Assembly (NCBI GenBank): GCA_029261875.1
Contig: JAJDAL010000005.1
Span: 62,001-126,000 of the forward strand
DNA length: 64,000 nucleotides
Direction of reading: 5' to 3'
Source of the DNA: Deltaproteobacteria bacterium
GTDB lineage: Bacteria; Myxococcota_A; UBA9160; JAJDAL01
Position numbers and translations under genes: made by a program. A model generated the notes under the pieces. It ran no database searches and was not told the origin of the DNA. It worked only from the letters and a program-made list of their open reading frames with translations. Each line of letters starts with the position of its first letter. Position 1 is the first letter of the stretch. Positions 25,341-34,706 of the stretch are shown here, one piece after another.

Positions 25341-27575
25341 ATGCTTTCAAAATTCCTGACCAGTTTTGCGGTGTTGATCACCCTCGCACTCATCGGGCTC
25401 TACGTCATCGGCAGTGGTGCCTTCGGCCGTCGTTGGGGCCCCGAGGTGATTCAAGGTGCGGCCCTTCCGGCTGCGGAAGTGGCTTTGCGCAAGACGCGCC
25501 AGGTGCGTGCGGCGGAGGGCGTCGGTGTCCCGGACACCAAACAGATCTTGTTCGGTGATCTTCACGTCCACACCACCTATTCCCTCGACGCCTTCATGAT
25601 GGCACTGCCTTCCGCGGGCGGGGAGGGGGCGCACCCCGTAGCGGATGCCTGTGACTTCGCGCGCTACTGCTCGTCCCTGGATTTCTGGTCCATCAACGAT
25701 CACGCGATGGCATTGACCCAAGCGGCGTGGGACGAAACCGTCGACGGCATCCGCCAATGCAACGCCGTGGGTGGGGACGGCGAAGTTCCCGACCTGACTT
25801 CCTTCTTGGGTTGGGAGTGGACCCAGATGGGTACGCGACCCGAGAACCATTACGGCCACAAGAACGTGATCGTTCGCGGACTGGCAGACGACGCGATTCC
25901 CACGCGCCCGATCGCGGCCCGACCTCCGGCGGACGCCTTCGATCGCCAGCGCGAAACGTTCCCGAGCAACATCACCATGGGGCTGCTCGCCCTGGCGCGG
26001 CCCAACCAGGATTCGCTGGATCTGATCCGCTACTTCCGCGATATGATCGAGCCCGATCCCTGCGCGGACGGGATCCCCGTGCGCGAACTTCCGCTCGACT
26101 GCCAGGAGTCCGTCGAAACCCCCGCGGAGTTGTTCGCCAAACTCGACGATTGGGGTTTCGATTCCATGGTCATCCCCCACGGAACCACCTGGGGGTTCTA
26201 TACACCCCAGGGTTCCGCCTGGGACAAACAATTGGGTGCGCAACACGACCCCAAGCGCCAGACGTTGATCGAAGTGTTCTCGGGGCACGGCAATTCCGAG
26301 GAGTATCGGGATTTCCGCGAGGTGATCGAGAATCCCGACGGCACGCGCAGTTGCCCGGAAGAGAGCGACGACTACTTGCCTTCTTGCCAGCGCGCCGGGC
26401 AGATCGTGACCCAGCGCTGCCTCGACGCTGGGGAATCCGAGCGCATCTGCGCGGTCTGGGCCGAGGAAGCCCGCCAGAACTACGTCGATGCGGACATCTA
26501 CGGCCATCGCACGGTTCCCGGCACCGAGCCCGACGAATGGTTGGATTCCGGTCAATGCCGCGATTGTTTCCAGCCGTCATTCAACTATCGCCCGCGCAGC
26601 GCCGTGCAATACATCATGGCGTTGCGCAAGCAGAACGGAGCGGGTGCGCCCGAGCGTTTCAATTTCGGTTTCATCGCCGCGAGCGATAACCACAGCGCGC
26701 GCCCGGGCACCGGTTACAAGGAATACGCGCGCACGGAAATGACCGAAGCGCGTCTACCTCTGGCGGGGGCCAGTGCGATTCCGTCGCCGTCCGTCGACAA
26801 AGAGGCGCGCTCGCGTCCCTTCGATCCCGATGCCTACGCGGGAACCTTCTTCGCACTTCGGGAAGGGGAGCGCGCGTCGTCGTTCTTCTTGACCGGTGGC
26901 CTGGTCGCCGTGCATGCCGATGGCCGCGACCGGGACGCAATCTGGGACGGGCTTGCGCGGCGTGAGGTGTACGGAACGAGTGGTCCCCGAACCCTGCTCT
27001 GGTTCAAGCTCCTCAACGCGCCGGGAACCCAGGGCCGTGGGGCGCCGATGGGGAGTAGCGTTTCGCTATCCGATAGCCCCATTTTTCAAGTGCGGGCGGT
27101 GGGTTCTTTCGAACCGTCGCCGGGATGTCCCGACGTGGCCACGCGCGGTCTCTCGTCCGAGCGACTCGCGCGTTTGTGCCACGACGAGTGCTACCACCCT
27201 TCGGAGGAGCGCCGTCGGATCACGCGTGTCGAAGTGGTGCGGATCCGCCCGCAGCTCACGGAAGACGAACCCATCTCGGACCTGATCGAAGACCCCTGGC
27301 GCGTTCTCCCCTGTGAGGCCGACCCCGCCGGATGCGTGGTGACGTTCACGGATCCCGATTTCGAACGCGGAAAACGCGACGCCCTGTATTACGTGCGTGC
27401 GATCGAGGAGCCGAGCCTCGCTGTGAACGCGAATCTTCTGCGTTGTGAGACGGATGGAGACGGAAAGTGCGAGCGCGTCCGCCCGTGCCGCGACGTTCCG
27501 GACACCGACGATTGCTTGGCCAAGACCGAAGAGCGGGCCTGGTCTTCGCCCATCTTCGTTTCGCACGGCGGGTGA
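25341..27575 (+). CDS. DUF3604 domain protein (PHP-like), membrane-anchored
   Basis: Protein of 744 aa with an N-terminal hydrophobic segment (about 4-23) that acts as a signal anchor, then a DUF3604 domain over most of its length. Landmarks are FGDLHVHTTYSLDAF (metal-binding HxH, residues ~72-86), WSINDHAM, FLGWEWTQMG, VIPHGTTWG, NFGFIAASDNHSARPGTGYK and GLARREVYGTSGPR. The HxH, DH and SDNHS motifs resemble PHP-type metallophosphoesterases, but no activity has been firmly assigned to DUF3604. Such proteins are frequent in marine and soil bacteria that degrade complex lipids. It has a leaderless promoter pattern and converges with the GST-like gene. Confidence 0.88.
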   Translation: MLSKFLTSFAVLITLALIGLYVIGSGAFGRRWGPEVIQGAALPAAEVALRKTRQVRAAEGVGVPDTKQILFGDLHVHTTYSLDAFMMALPSAGGEGAHPVADACDFARYCSSLDFWSINDHAMALTQAAWDETVDGIRQCNAVGGDGEVPDLTSFLGWEWTQMGTRPENHYGHKNVIVRGLADDAIPTRPIAARPPADAFDRQRETFPSNITMGLLALARPNQDSLDLIRYFRDMIEPDPCADGIPVRELPLDCQESVETPAELFAKLDDWGFDSMVIPHGTTWGFYTPQGSAWDKQLGAQHDPKRQTLIEVFSGHGNSEEYRDFREVIENPDGTRSCPEESDDYLPSCQRAGQIVTQRCLDAGESERICAVWAEEARQNYVDADIYGHRTVPGTEPDEWLDSGQCRDCFQPSFNYRPRSAVQYIMALRKQNGAGAPERFNFGFIAASDNHSARPGTGYKEYARTEMTEARLPLAGASAIPSPSVDKEARSRPFDPDAYAGTFFALREGERASSFFLTGGLVAVHADGRDRDAIWDGLARREVYGTSGPRTLLWFKLLNAPGTQGRGAPMGSSVSLSDSPIFQVRAVGSFEPSPGCPDVATRGLSSERLARLCHDECYHPSEERRRITRVEVVRIRPQLTEDEPISDLIEDPWRVLPCEADPAGCVVTFTDPDFERGKRDALYYVRAIEEPSLAVNANLLRCETDGDGKCERVRPCRDVPDTDDCLAKTEERAWSSPIFVSHGG

Positions 27576-27591
27576 TGGCGCGGGGCTGCAG

Positions 27592-28377
27592 CTAGTGGGG
27601 CAGCTCTCGAACGCGTACGACATCCGGTACCCATGCAGGCGTGCCCTGAACGTAGGGGTGCATGCGGCGGAGCCACTCCATCAAACGCGGTCGCTCCAGG
27701 ATGTCTTCGGAGCCGCGAAATCCCGTCGCGTAGTACAAAGCGAACTGAGGGTAGGCGGATAGGTCCGGGAGCGAAGGCGTGGCGCGCCCCGCGACGAACG
27801 GACCCGAGCCCAGGCGCTCGATGAACTCGTCATACAGTTTGAATTTCGCCTCGCGGACGGGAAGCCCATTGTCGGCGATCGCGACGAGCTTCCGAACGAA
27901 TGCCACGCGTTTGATGATCAGAGGCCAGGCGGCGCGCAGGACGATCGGCAAGCCTCCGCGGGCTGTCTTGGACATCACGTAGGACAACTTCCATCCATTG
28001 AGAATGTGGTTGATTCCCTCGCCCGGATACGAACGGAAGCTCCCGGGAATCAACGTGTTCGAAATCCAATCGTCGATTTCGAGTAGTGCTTGGCGTTCCT
28101 TCCTGTCTTCGGGCAGTAGGCGCGGGGAATCCGGGAAGCGTTCATCCAACCAAAGGCCGATGGGGGTGGAGTCCGCGCGGCTTTCTCCTTCGATGCGGAC
28201 CACGGGGATCTGGCGCCCCACGGGCAATTCCTTTTTGACCCGCAATGGATTGATGTAGTAGGGCTCGAAGTCGATCTGCTTGTAGAGCAGGAAACAGTGC
28301 ACCTTGGCCGCGTAGGGACTCATCGCGTAGGTGTAGAGGCGCACGCCGTCTTTCGGGGGCGTCGTCGTGCTTTCCAT
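27592..28377 (-). CDS. Glutathione S-transferase-like protein
   Basis: Cytoplasmic protein of 261 aa. The N-terminal thioredoxin-like part has RLYTYAMSPYAAKVHCFLLYK (Ser/Tyr at the active-site helix), the cis-Pro region is RQIPVVRIEG, and DSTPIGLWLDERFPD binds the gamma-glutamyl part. The C-terminal helical domain contains GSGPFVAGRATPSLPDLSAY. I chose the ATG at 28377 because GGAGG lies five bases upstream; the ATG at 28389 is an alternative. An extended -10 motif TGGTAGGAT lies at 28449-28457. Substrate unknown. Confidence 0.8.
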   Translation of the reverse strand: MESTTTPPKDGVRLYTYAMSPYAAKVHCFLLYKQIDFEPYYINPLRVKKELPVGRQIPVVRIEGESRADSTPIGLWLDERFPDSPRLLPEDRKERQALLEIDDWISNTLIPGSFRSYPGEGINHILNGWKLSYVMSKTARGGLPIVLRAAWPLIIKRVAFVRKLVAIADNGLPVREAKFKLYDEFIERLGSGPFVAGRATPSLPDLSAYPQFALYYATGFRGSEDILERPRLMEWLRRMHPYVQGTPAWVPDVVRVRELPH

Positions 28378-28448
28378 CTCGGCCTCCATGCACCTGCGGT
28401 GCTGCGGCGAAACCAACGGTCCAAAAATAGTCCAAAGTCCCACTTGGA

Positions 28449-28457
28449 ATCCTACCA
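28449..28457 (-). promoter_or_regulatory. Extended -10 promoter motif upstream of GST-like gene
   Basis: TGGTAGGAT on the minus strand (TG, one base, TAGGAT). The same motif recurs upstream of other minus-strand genes in the window (see findings). Confidence 0.4.
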
Positions 28458-28591
28458 CGCACAACGTCCCAATCGATTGCTTCTCGACGATTCCCATCGC
28501 CAAAAGACGCTTCCCGTAGCGAGTTGTCAGTTCAGCGGAAGCCCGGGTTTCGTAGATTGGTGTTCGCGTTTTCGAAACAAGGAGTCCTCGA

Positions 28592-30775
28592 GTGCAGCGT
28601 CTCACTGGTTCCCACGCATGGATGGTTTTCTCCCTGGCCTTTCTCGCCGCTTGCTCCCCGGCTTCCCGCGAACTCGTGGGACACAGCCTGGAGACCGGTG
28701 CCTATCCGTACTTCGAGTTCGCGAACACGTTCTTCGAGGGTCAGATTTTCGAGGTGGGGGTCGACTCGACGCGTTTTCCGAATCTTCGAGAGGCCGAGTG
28801 TGATCTCTACGTGGTGGAAGCGCGGACGAAAACGCAGTGGGCGAACGACAAGAGTTTGCAGCATGCGGGCAGCGAGGGGCCGTGGACGATTCAAACCTCT
28901 TCGACTCCCGACATTCGAGACAACATCTTTGCGCTCCAGGACGCGGGGCTGTCGGGTTCTCCAGCGGACGGCCGTTTCGGCAAGGGCTACGACGTCGTAC
29001 TCGACTGCAATCGAAACGCGTTACTCGACATCGGCGACAGCATGGACCGGGTTGCGGATGGTTCGGGACTCCACATGGCGCCGGACCCGAGTCTGCCCGG
29101 GCCTTTCGGCGTGAGCTCCGCTGACTATTCCTTCTTGGGCGCGCCCAAGGGTTTCCGGGACGCGCGTGTCTTCTACCCCGCGGAGATCGCCGCGTTGGGC
29201 GAGCTCCCGGTCGTGGTGATCAGTCACGGCGTGACGCACGACTATCGCTGGTACGACCACATCCAATCCCATCTCGCCTCCCATGGATTCATCGCGGTGG
29301 CGCATCAGAACAATGTGCCGGACGGTGAGGCCCCCTACGCCCTGGCGGCAGAGACCACCTTCGAACACACCCACGGGTTTCTAAAGAAGCACAAGTCGAT
29401 CGCGGGGGGCGCTTTGAAGAATCACGTCGATTCGACGCGAATCGCGTGGCTGGGTCACAGTCGCGGTGGAGCCGGTGTGACCCACGCCTACATGGCACTG
29501 GCGAGTGGAGCGTTTTCGTCGAACAAATTCGACGTGGAAGATGTCCGCTTGGTGGGGGGGATTGCGCCGGTCACTCCGCTCCCTGAAGACCTCGCGAGCG
29601 GGGGGCAGGGCCTCCCCAACGATGTGCCCTACATGCTGTTGGTGGGGTCTGCGGATGGGGATTTGTGCAACTGCTCGGATGTCTTCAATGAATCCGAGTG
29701 GACGTTTCGCCAATACGAGCGCATGACCGGGGAGAAATCCTATGTGTCGATTCACGGCATGGGACACGAGGCGTTCCACAACGGCGGCAACCCGCTCGAT
29801 TCCGAGGGGACGTGTCTCCTGGATCGCTCCGTCGCGCATCCGATCATCAATGCCTATCTGTTGGCGGGTCTCAGCTACCACCTGCGCGGCGATCTGGCGG
29901 GCAAGGATTTCCTCTGGCGGCACTGGGAGACCTTTCAGCCGGACGGCATCCCCGAGCACAATGAACCCGGCTGTGAGTTGGTGGTGAATCGCGCGCATCG
30001 CCCGGCTCAATCGGAGATCGCGTTCTCGCTGGACGACTATCAAAACGACACCTGTCCCGCCCTCGTCAACCAGGCGAGTTCGGGTGCCGCGGTGGAATTC
30101 GATGTGGAGGTCCTCGAGGAGGGCGTTCTCTCCGACACGAACCGGGAGATCCGCGCCGCATCGTTCTTCGATGTGGGCCGCTGTGACGAAATGCCGTGTG
30201 ATTGGATCGTGGGAAATATGGTCGAAAATCAATGCAACCTGGCCTGTGCGTCCTACGGTCAGACCTGCGTTCTGGAAATCGACCCCATGAACGGCATGTT
30301 CAACGGAGTGCTGGATGGACTCAATGAACCGCGGGGTGTGACGTTCGAATGGGCGGGCGACGAACGCTATTACGCGTTCGAGATCCCCGCAGAGAAGCGG
30401 AACCTTCTGGGTCACAAGTTCTTATCCCTGCGCGCGACGCAGGTCAGCCGGCATCCGTACACGAAAACCAACGTCGTGGTCGGGGACGACTTGAGCTTTT
30501 CCGTAGAGCTTCGCGACACCGCGGGCGCGTCGAGCCGAATCGAAATCGACGCATACGGAGCCGGAATCGAGCTGCCGTACCAACGCGCATTCGTGGCTTC
30601 TCCGGGTGGCTGGGCGAACGAATGGGAAACCATTCGAATTCGACTGCAGGATTTCCGGCGCCACAATCCATTCATCAATCTCAAGGAAATCGAGACGATC
30701 CGATTCCTCTTCGGCGGCAGTTACGGAACCGCCCAGGGTCGAATCGGTTTGGATGAGGTGGAACTGATCGACTAG
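28592..30775 (+). CDS. Lipoprotein with alpha/beta hydrolase and C-terminal beta domain
   Basis: Exported lipoprotein of 727 aa. The GTG start has AAGGAG seven bases upstream; the signal ends in lipobox LAAC with Cys21. A ~150-residue N-terminal beta domain is followed by an alpha/beta hydrolase (about 170-470) of the chlorophyllase/PET-hydrolase type. VVISHGVTHDYRWY is the oxyanion strand, LGHSRGG carries Ser290, the acid is near LLVGSADGD, and GMGHEAFHN holds His. Residues ~500-727 form a second beta-rich region resembling a carbohydrate-binding or jelly-roll domain (IRIRLQDFRRHN, IRFLFGGSYGTAQGRIGLDEVEL). It probably hydrolyses esters outside the inner membrane. Its stop overlaps the convergent gene's stop by four bases. 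Confidence 0.8.
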   Translation: MQRLTGSHAWMVFSLAFLAACSPASRELVGHSLETGAYPYFEFANTFFEGQIFEVGVDSTRFPNLREAECDLYVVEARTKTQWANDKSLQHAGSEGPWTIQTSSTPDIRDNIFALQDAGLSGSPADGRFGKGYDVVLDCNRNALLDIGDSMDRVADGSGLHMAPDPSLPGPFGVSSADYSFLGAPKGFRDARVFYPAEIAALGELPVVVISHGVTHDYRWYDHIQSHLASHGFIAVAHQNNVPDGEAPYALAAETTFEHTHGFLKKHKSIAGGALKNHVDSTRIAWLGHSRGGAGVTHAYMALASGAFSSNKFDVEDVRLVGGIAPVTPLPEDLASGGQGLPNDVPYMLLVGSADGDLCNCSDVFNESEWTFRQYERMTGEKSYVSIHGMGHEAFHNGGNPLDSEGTCLLDRSVAHPIINAYLLAGLSYHLRGDLAGKDFLWRHWETFQPDGIPEHNEPGCELVVNRAHRPAQSEIAFSLDDYQNDTCPALVNQASSGAAVEFDVEVLEEGVLSDTNREIRAASFFDVGRCDEMPCDWIVGNMVENQCNLACASYGQTCVLEIDPMNGMFNGVLDGLNEPRGVTFEWAGDERYYAFEIPAEKRNLLGHKFLSLRATQVSRHPYTKTNVVVGDDLSFSVELRDTAGASSRIEIDAYGAGIELPYQRAFVASPGGWANEWETIRIRLQDFRRHNPFINLKEIETIRFLFGGSYGTAQGRIGLDEVELID

Positions 30776-31119
30776 TGGTTGGCGTGCTGTGCGTAGGCGA
30801 TGAATGCCCAGCAGAGCCACGCATTGGCGGCGAATATCGTCAGAACGAAGATAGGAACAAAGATTCCCAGAAAGCGACAGAGCTTCGCAACGCGAGGGGA
30901 AATCCCCGGTCCACGGGAGTCACGGTAGACGAAGCCCTGCAGCGCGATTCCCCGCGAAGGCGAGAGCATGATGAGCTTGGGCCGGCGCAAACGCTCGAAA
31001 ATGTCCGGGTGGTCGGCTTCGAGGTAACGCAGCAAGCGCGCATAGGCGGGAAGACTGATCGCGATCCCCCCCAAGAGGATGACGAAGAATGCGATCCCGG
31101 CGAGCATCGGTTCGTTCAC
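30772..31119 (-). CDS. Small membrane protein, UspB-like layout
   Basis: Protein of 115 aa with a membrane helix at each end (about 5-25 and 85-110) and a basic, hydrophilic middle (ADHPDIFERLRRPK). This layout resembles UspB, but sequence support is weak. The GTG at 31119 is chosen over the TTG at 31155 because the latter adds a Pro/Arg-rich start; no clear ribosome site is present for either. The stop overlaps that of the convergent lipoprotein gene. Confidence 0.5.
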   Translation of the reverse strand: MNEPMLAGIAFFVILLGGIAISLPAYARLLRYLEADHPDIFERLRRPKLIMLSPSRGIALQGFVYRDSRGPGISPRVAKLCRFLGIFVPIFVLTIFAANAWLCWAFIAYAQHANH

Positions 31120-31207
31120 GCCCGAGTGATAACACTCCAGCGGCCGCCGGGGCAAGGGAACGCGGAGACGTGGATTCCATCGCCCCGCATATTCGTCGCG
31201 AATCGGT

Positions 31208-32053
31208 TCATCGAAAGCGCGGTTCGCCGGATACGACCCAGACCTCGACGGGCTCCGCTTTCCCCTTGAGGGCGAGGCTGCGGCACTCGAGATGCGTGGA
31301 ATCGAGCCGGGCTTCTCGGTGGGTTGCGTGGCTCACGAGGATCTCGCCCGCGCGCGCTTCCGATGCCAGGCGAGCCGTCGTGTTGACCGAGTCGCCCACC
31401 GCCGTGAAATCCGTGAACGCCTCCGCCGATCCGACGGAACCGACGAAGGTCAGTCCGGTGTGCACTCCGATTCCGACGGGGATCTGCGGGGCGTGCGAGG
31501 TGCCGTGGCCGGTTGCCCGCAGCAAGATGCGCGCCGCTTCGATCGCGCGGCGTGCGTGAAAAGGACCCGCGTAGGCGGGCAGAAACAGCCCAATCGCCTC
31601 GTCGCCGACCAATTGATCGACGATCGCACCGCGTTGCGCGAAAGCATGGGTGGCTGCGTGAAAGAAGCGGCCGATGAGCTGACTGAATTGGTCGGGACTC
31701 ATCTTCTCTGCGAGCGATGTGGAGCCCCGAACATCGGCGAAAAGCAGCGTCAGGGTAATTTCCGCTCCACCCGGACCGCGGCGCATGAGCCAGGTGGCGC
31801 AAAATTGACACAGTTGCGGGTTTCGGTTCCACGGACGCTTTCCGATCGCGCGCATCAGCGGCGTGAACGGGCCCGAAAATGGAGCATTGCAAAGCTTGCA
31901 GCGCGGCGGGGACGGAAGATGCCGGAAAATAGAACGACCCAGGCGCAGCAACGGATCCGTCCCTTCGAGGAAACGCGCCCATTCCTGATTGATCTTCGTT
32001 CGGTTCGAGACATCGTCCATTCGACTGAGTTCCCCATCCCCCTTCTCCATCAT
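31208..32053 (-). CDS. Class III adenylate/guanylate cyclase with N-terminal zinc-binding motif
   Basis: Cytoplasmic protein of 281 aa. Two CxxC pairs (Cys52/55 and Cys82/85) form a probable zinc site, followed by a class III cyclase catalytic domain (about 97-275). Metal-binding Asp107 lies in LLFADVRGST and Asp151 in LVGDEAIGLF; IGVHTGLTFVGSVG and FTAVGDSVNTTARL complete the core. It should make a cyclic nucleotide as a homodimer. The start ATG-ATG at 32053 avoids overlap with the upstream SRPBCC gene; the longer frame starting at 32224 would overlap it. Confidence 0.85.
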   Translation of the reverse strand: MMEKGDGELSRMDDVSNRTKINQEWARFLEGTDPLLRLGRSIFRHLPSPPRCKLCNAPFSGPFTPLMRAIGKRPWNRNPQLCQFCATWLMRRGPGGAEITLTLLFADVRGSTSLAEKMSPDQFSQLIGRFFHAATHAFAQRGAIVDQLVGDEAIGLFLPAYAGPFHARRAIEAARILLRATGHGTSHAPQIPVGIGVHTGLTFVGSVGSAEAFTDFTAVGDSVNTTARLASEARAGEILVSHATHREARLDSTHLECRSLALKGKAEPVEVWVVSGEPRFR

Positions 32054-32186
32054 GTCCCCCGAAAGACGTCTCGAGGATTCGGCACCGGCTGGGATCGTTC
32101 GAACGCGAGGCGCGGTGCGAGTGCGTCGACCGGGACGATCGCGCGCAGGGACAGAGCACGAGCTGCCCAGGGCGCCTTGGAACGCT

Positions 32187-32627
32187 TCATCGGTCGCTTC
32201 CGAATTGGCGCTGCGACGCGCCATGGGATTTCGCTCGACCCTCGAGGTATGCGCGCCAGGGCGTCCAGTAGAACTTTTCCCAGCCCTGGCTCACTCCAGC
32301 GAAATCGCCGTCCACGATGTTGACTTGAACGAGTTCGATGCATCCGCCGTCTCCCTCGGGTAGAAAACGGAGAATCAGCGTCGAATCGAGATCCGACGCG
32401 CCCCAATGGGGTGAGCGCCAGGATTGAACGATCAACCGCTTGGGGACCACTTGGAGAATCGTTCCCTGGAGCACGTCGTTGAAGGCCCGAAAGGGTGCGC
32501 CAGGTTGCGCGGAGATCGTTACCGGCGAGCCGGTGAAGGCCGCGTGTTCGGCCGGATCCAGATACATGTCGAACAAACGATCCGGCGGTGCGGGCAAGCT
32601 CGCGGCCATTTGCAGGGTGCGGGGCAT
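32187..32627 (-). CDS. SRPBCC/AHSA1-like domain protein
   Basis: Small cytoplasmic protein of 146 aa with the START-like ligand-binding fold: PAPPDRLFDMYLDPAEHAAFTG at the start, GTILQVVPKRLIVQSWRSPHW in the middle strands and QGWEKFYWTPWRAYL in the C-terminal helix. AHSA1-like proteins bind hydrophobic ligands or act as Hsp90 co-chaperone-like domains; the function here is unknown. It follows the histidine phosphatase gene by ten bases on the same strand. Confidence 0.85.
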   Translation of the reverse strand: MPRTLQMAASLPAPPDRLFDMYLDPAEHAAFTGSPVTISAQPGAPFRAFNDVLQGTILQVVPKRLIVQSWRSPHWGASDLDSTLILRFLPEGDGGCIELVQVNIVDGDFAGVSQGWEKFYWTPWRAYLEGRAKSHGASQRQFGSDR

Positions 32628-32637
32628 GGTGTCCTTC

Positions 32638-33282
32638 TCAGCGCGCGGTTTCGCCCACGCAGATCGCCCGCCAACGGGGACCCCCGGAAATCGGTGCGTG
32701 GAGCTGGTGGAGCCGCGTCAGCGACAGGTTGGGGACGGAAAACGAAACCGCCCGTTCCAAGTCGAGACCGAGCGCGTGGCTGAGGATGGATAGGATCGGC
32801 CCTCCGTGGGAGACGCACACGATGTCGCGCCCGGAATGTTCCGGGCCCAGGCGTTCGACGACGGAAACCACACGCGCTTGAACGCCTGCCAAGCTCTCGC
32901 CGTTGGGGGCCTGCTCGCTCGGAGCGATGGGCCAGAACCCCACGAAACTGTCGCGGCGTGTGGCCGCGTGATCCGTGTGCCGTCTGCCGTGAAGATCGCC
33001 GAAGTCCTGCTCGCCGAGTTCGGGTTCTACGCGGAGTTCGGGAAGTGCGTAGCCCGCTCGACCGATGGCTTGGGCCGTTTGATGTGTGCGTCGAAGGGAA
33101 GAAACGACCCACAGGGCATCCTCGGGGAGCCGTTTCGCAAGGGACGAAAAAATTTCACGCTGCGACGTGTCGCAATCGGGATCCGTGTTGCCGTAGATCT
33201 CGTGGGAAAGGTGGGACACCGGGGCATGCCGGATCCACCACCAACGCGTGGCGTTTTCTGACTGATATCGGGCCGTGTCCAT
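32638..33282 (-). CDS. Histidine phosphatase family protein
   Basis: Phosphoglycerate-mutase-like phosphatase of 214 aa. The catalytic motif is IRHAPVSH (RHA in place of the common RHG, His18 being the phospho-acceptor), SSLRRTHQTAQ is the second phosphate-binding Arg region, EPELGEQDFGDLHGR holds the acid residue, and VSHGGPIL the second His. The substrate (alpha-ribazole phosphate, a sugar phosphate or other) is unclear. It appears to be the first gene of a unit with the SRPBCC gene. Confidence 0.88.
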   Translation of the reverse strand: MDTARYQSENATRWWWIRHAPVSHLSHEIYGNTDPDCDTSQREIFSSLAKRLPEDALWVVSSLRRTHQTAQAIGRAGYALPELRVEPELGEQDFGDLHGRRHTDHAATRRDSFVGFWPIAPSEQAPNGESLAGVQARVVSVVERLGPEHSGRDIVCVSHGGPILSILSHALGLDLERAVSFSVPNLSLTRLHQLHAPISGGPRWRAICVGETAR

Positions 33283-33334
33283 GGGGATCCTTCAGGCAAT
33301 GCGAAAACGAACCTCCGCACAGCGCGAATGAACG

Positions 33335-34600
33335 TCAGCTAAGGCGAACGGGCAGCGTTTCGGGCCCGCGTATGATCATCGACCGACGCCATGCGGGCGG
33401 GTTTGGGTGCCCCGTGAAATCGGGGAAGCGTTTCAGTAGCGAACCGATTGCCACCTCGGCTTCGAGACGCGCGAGCTGGGAGCCGATGCAAAAATGGTTT
33501 CCCTGACCAAACGCCAGGTGATGGTTATCGGTTCGTCCGATATCGAAGCGATCGGGATCCGGAAAACGCGCGGGATCGCGGTTGGCGGCAGCAAGCACCG
33601 ACGCCACGATTTGTCCGCGTCGGATCGGTTTGCCGCCGAGTTCACAATCGCTCTTGGCCATGCGGTCCGTGAGCTGAATGGGGGACTCGAAGCGCAGCAC
33701 CTCGTCGATGGCACTCGTAATGAGGGACGGGTCGTCCTGCAGGCGTTTGCGCTCGTCGGGGTAGCGCAAGAGCGCCACTACCGCGTTGCCGATCAGATTC
33801 GAAGTGGTTTCGTGGCCCGCCACCAGCAGGAGCGACGAAAGCGCCAACAGATCCGCGGAATCGAGGGTCTGGCCCCCATCTTCGGCCTGGATCATGGCGG
33901 TCAGGAGATCGTCGCGCGGCTCGGTGCGGCGTTGGTCGAGCAGCTGCTCGAAATACCCGAAGATTTCGTGCGCGGCTTGGGTCATGGGTTTTGCGCCGCC
34001 TCGCCCCTGGAGCGGATCGAGCAACTGCACCAACTGCGAAGACCAGGCTTTGAAACGATCGCGGTCCGAGGAGGGTACGCCCAACATTTCAGCGATGGCG
34101 ATCACCGGGACCGGGTGGGCGAACTCTTCCACCAAATCGATCTCGGAAGCCCCGGAAACCGAATCGAGCAGATCGTCGACGATGGTTTGCAGCCGCGGGC
34201 GCATCTGTTCCACCCGTCGCGGAGTGAAGGCCTTGCTGACGAGGCCCCGAAGCCGCTTGTGTTCGGCGCCGTCGATGGTCAAGAGATTGCGCTCGAGCAG
34301 TGCGGAGAAAACCGGGTCGCGACGGGAAAGCTTCAGGATGAACTTCATGACGGGGTTTTCGCCGCGATCCGTCGTGAAATTGGCGTCCCGCAGAAGGAAG
34401 AGAACATCGTCGTAGCGGGTGGCGATGTAGCTGCCGAAGGCCTTGCTGCGGTGCACCGGGTCCGTTTCGCGCAGGCGACGCCACGTGAGTTCGGGGTTGT
34501 TCCGGTGCTCGGAGAGAAACGGATTGAAGGGAGCCAGCAGGGGATTCAGGACGCGGAACAGGCCCTCGCGTCGGGTCAGCCATTGAATCAGGCGAAGCAT
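33335..34600 (-). CDS. Cytochrome P450
   Basis: Soluble bacterial P450 of 421 aa. The heme-binding loop is FGQGNHFCIG with Cys371, the I-helix motif is VAGHETTSNL, the K-helix ExxR is EVLRFES, and RDPARFPDPDRFDI is the meander. It hydroxylates a hydrophobic substrate with electrons from a ferredoxin; no redox partner is encoded nearby. GGAG lies five bases before the ATG. Similar P450s act on sterols, terpenes and fatty acids; the specific substrate is not apparent. Confidence 0.95.
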   Translation of the reverse strand: MLRLIQWLTRREGLFRVLNPLLAPFNPFLSEHRNNPELTWRRLRETDPVHRSKAFGSYIATRYDDVLFLLRDANFTTDRGENPVMKFILKLSRRDPVFSALLERNLLTIDGAEHKRLRGLVSKAFTPRRVEQMRPRLQTIVDDLLDSVSGASEIDLVEEFAHPVPVIAIAEMLGVPSSDRDRFKAWSSQLVQLLDPLQGRGGAKPMTQAAHEIFGYFEQLLDQRRTEPRDDLLTAMIQAEDGGQTLDSADLLALSSLLLVAGHETTSNLIGNAVVALLRYPDERKRLQDDPSLITSAIDEVLRFESPIQLTDRMAKSDCELGGKPIRRGQIVASVLAAANRDPARFPDPDRFDIGRTDNHHLAFGQGNHFCIGSQLARLEAEVAIGSLLKRFPDFTGHPNPPAWRRSMIIRGPETLPVRLS

Positions 34601-34706
34601 GGAATCTCCATCGGGCGCGGGCGCAAGGGTACATCACTATTCGCGGTCCGTCTGTGCGCCCGCCAGAAAGACGTCTCCCGGCGTGGGCGGCGTTTCGCGC
34701 GGTCTG

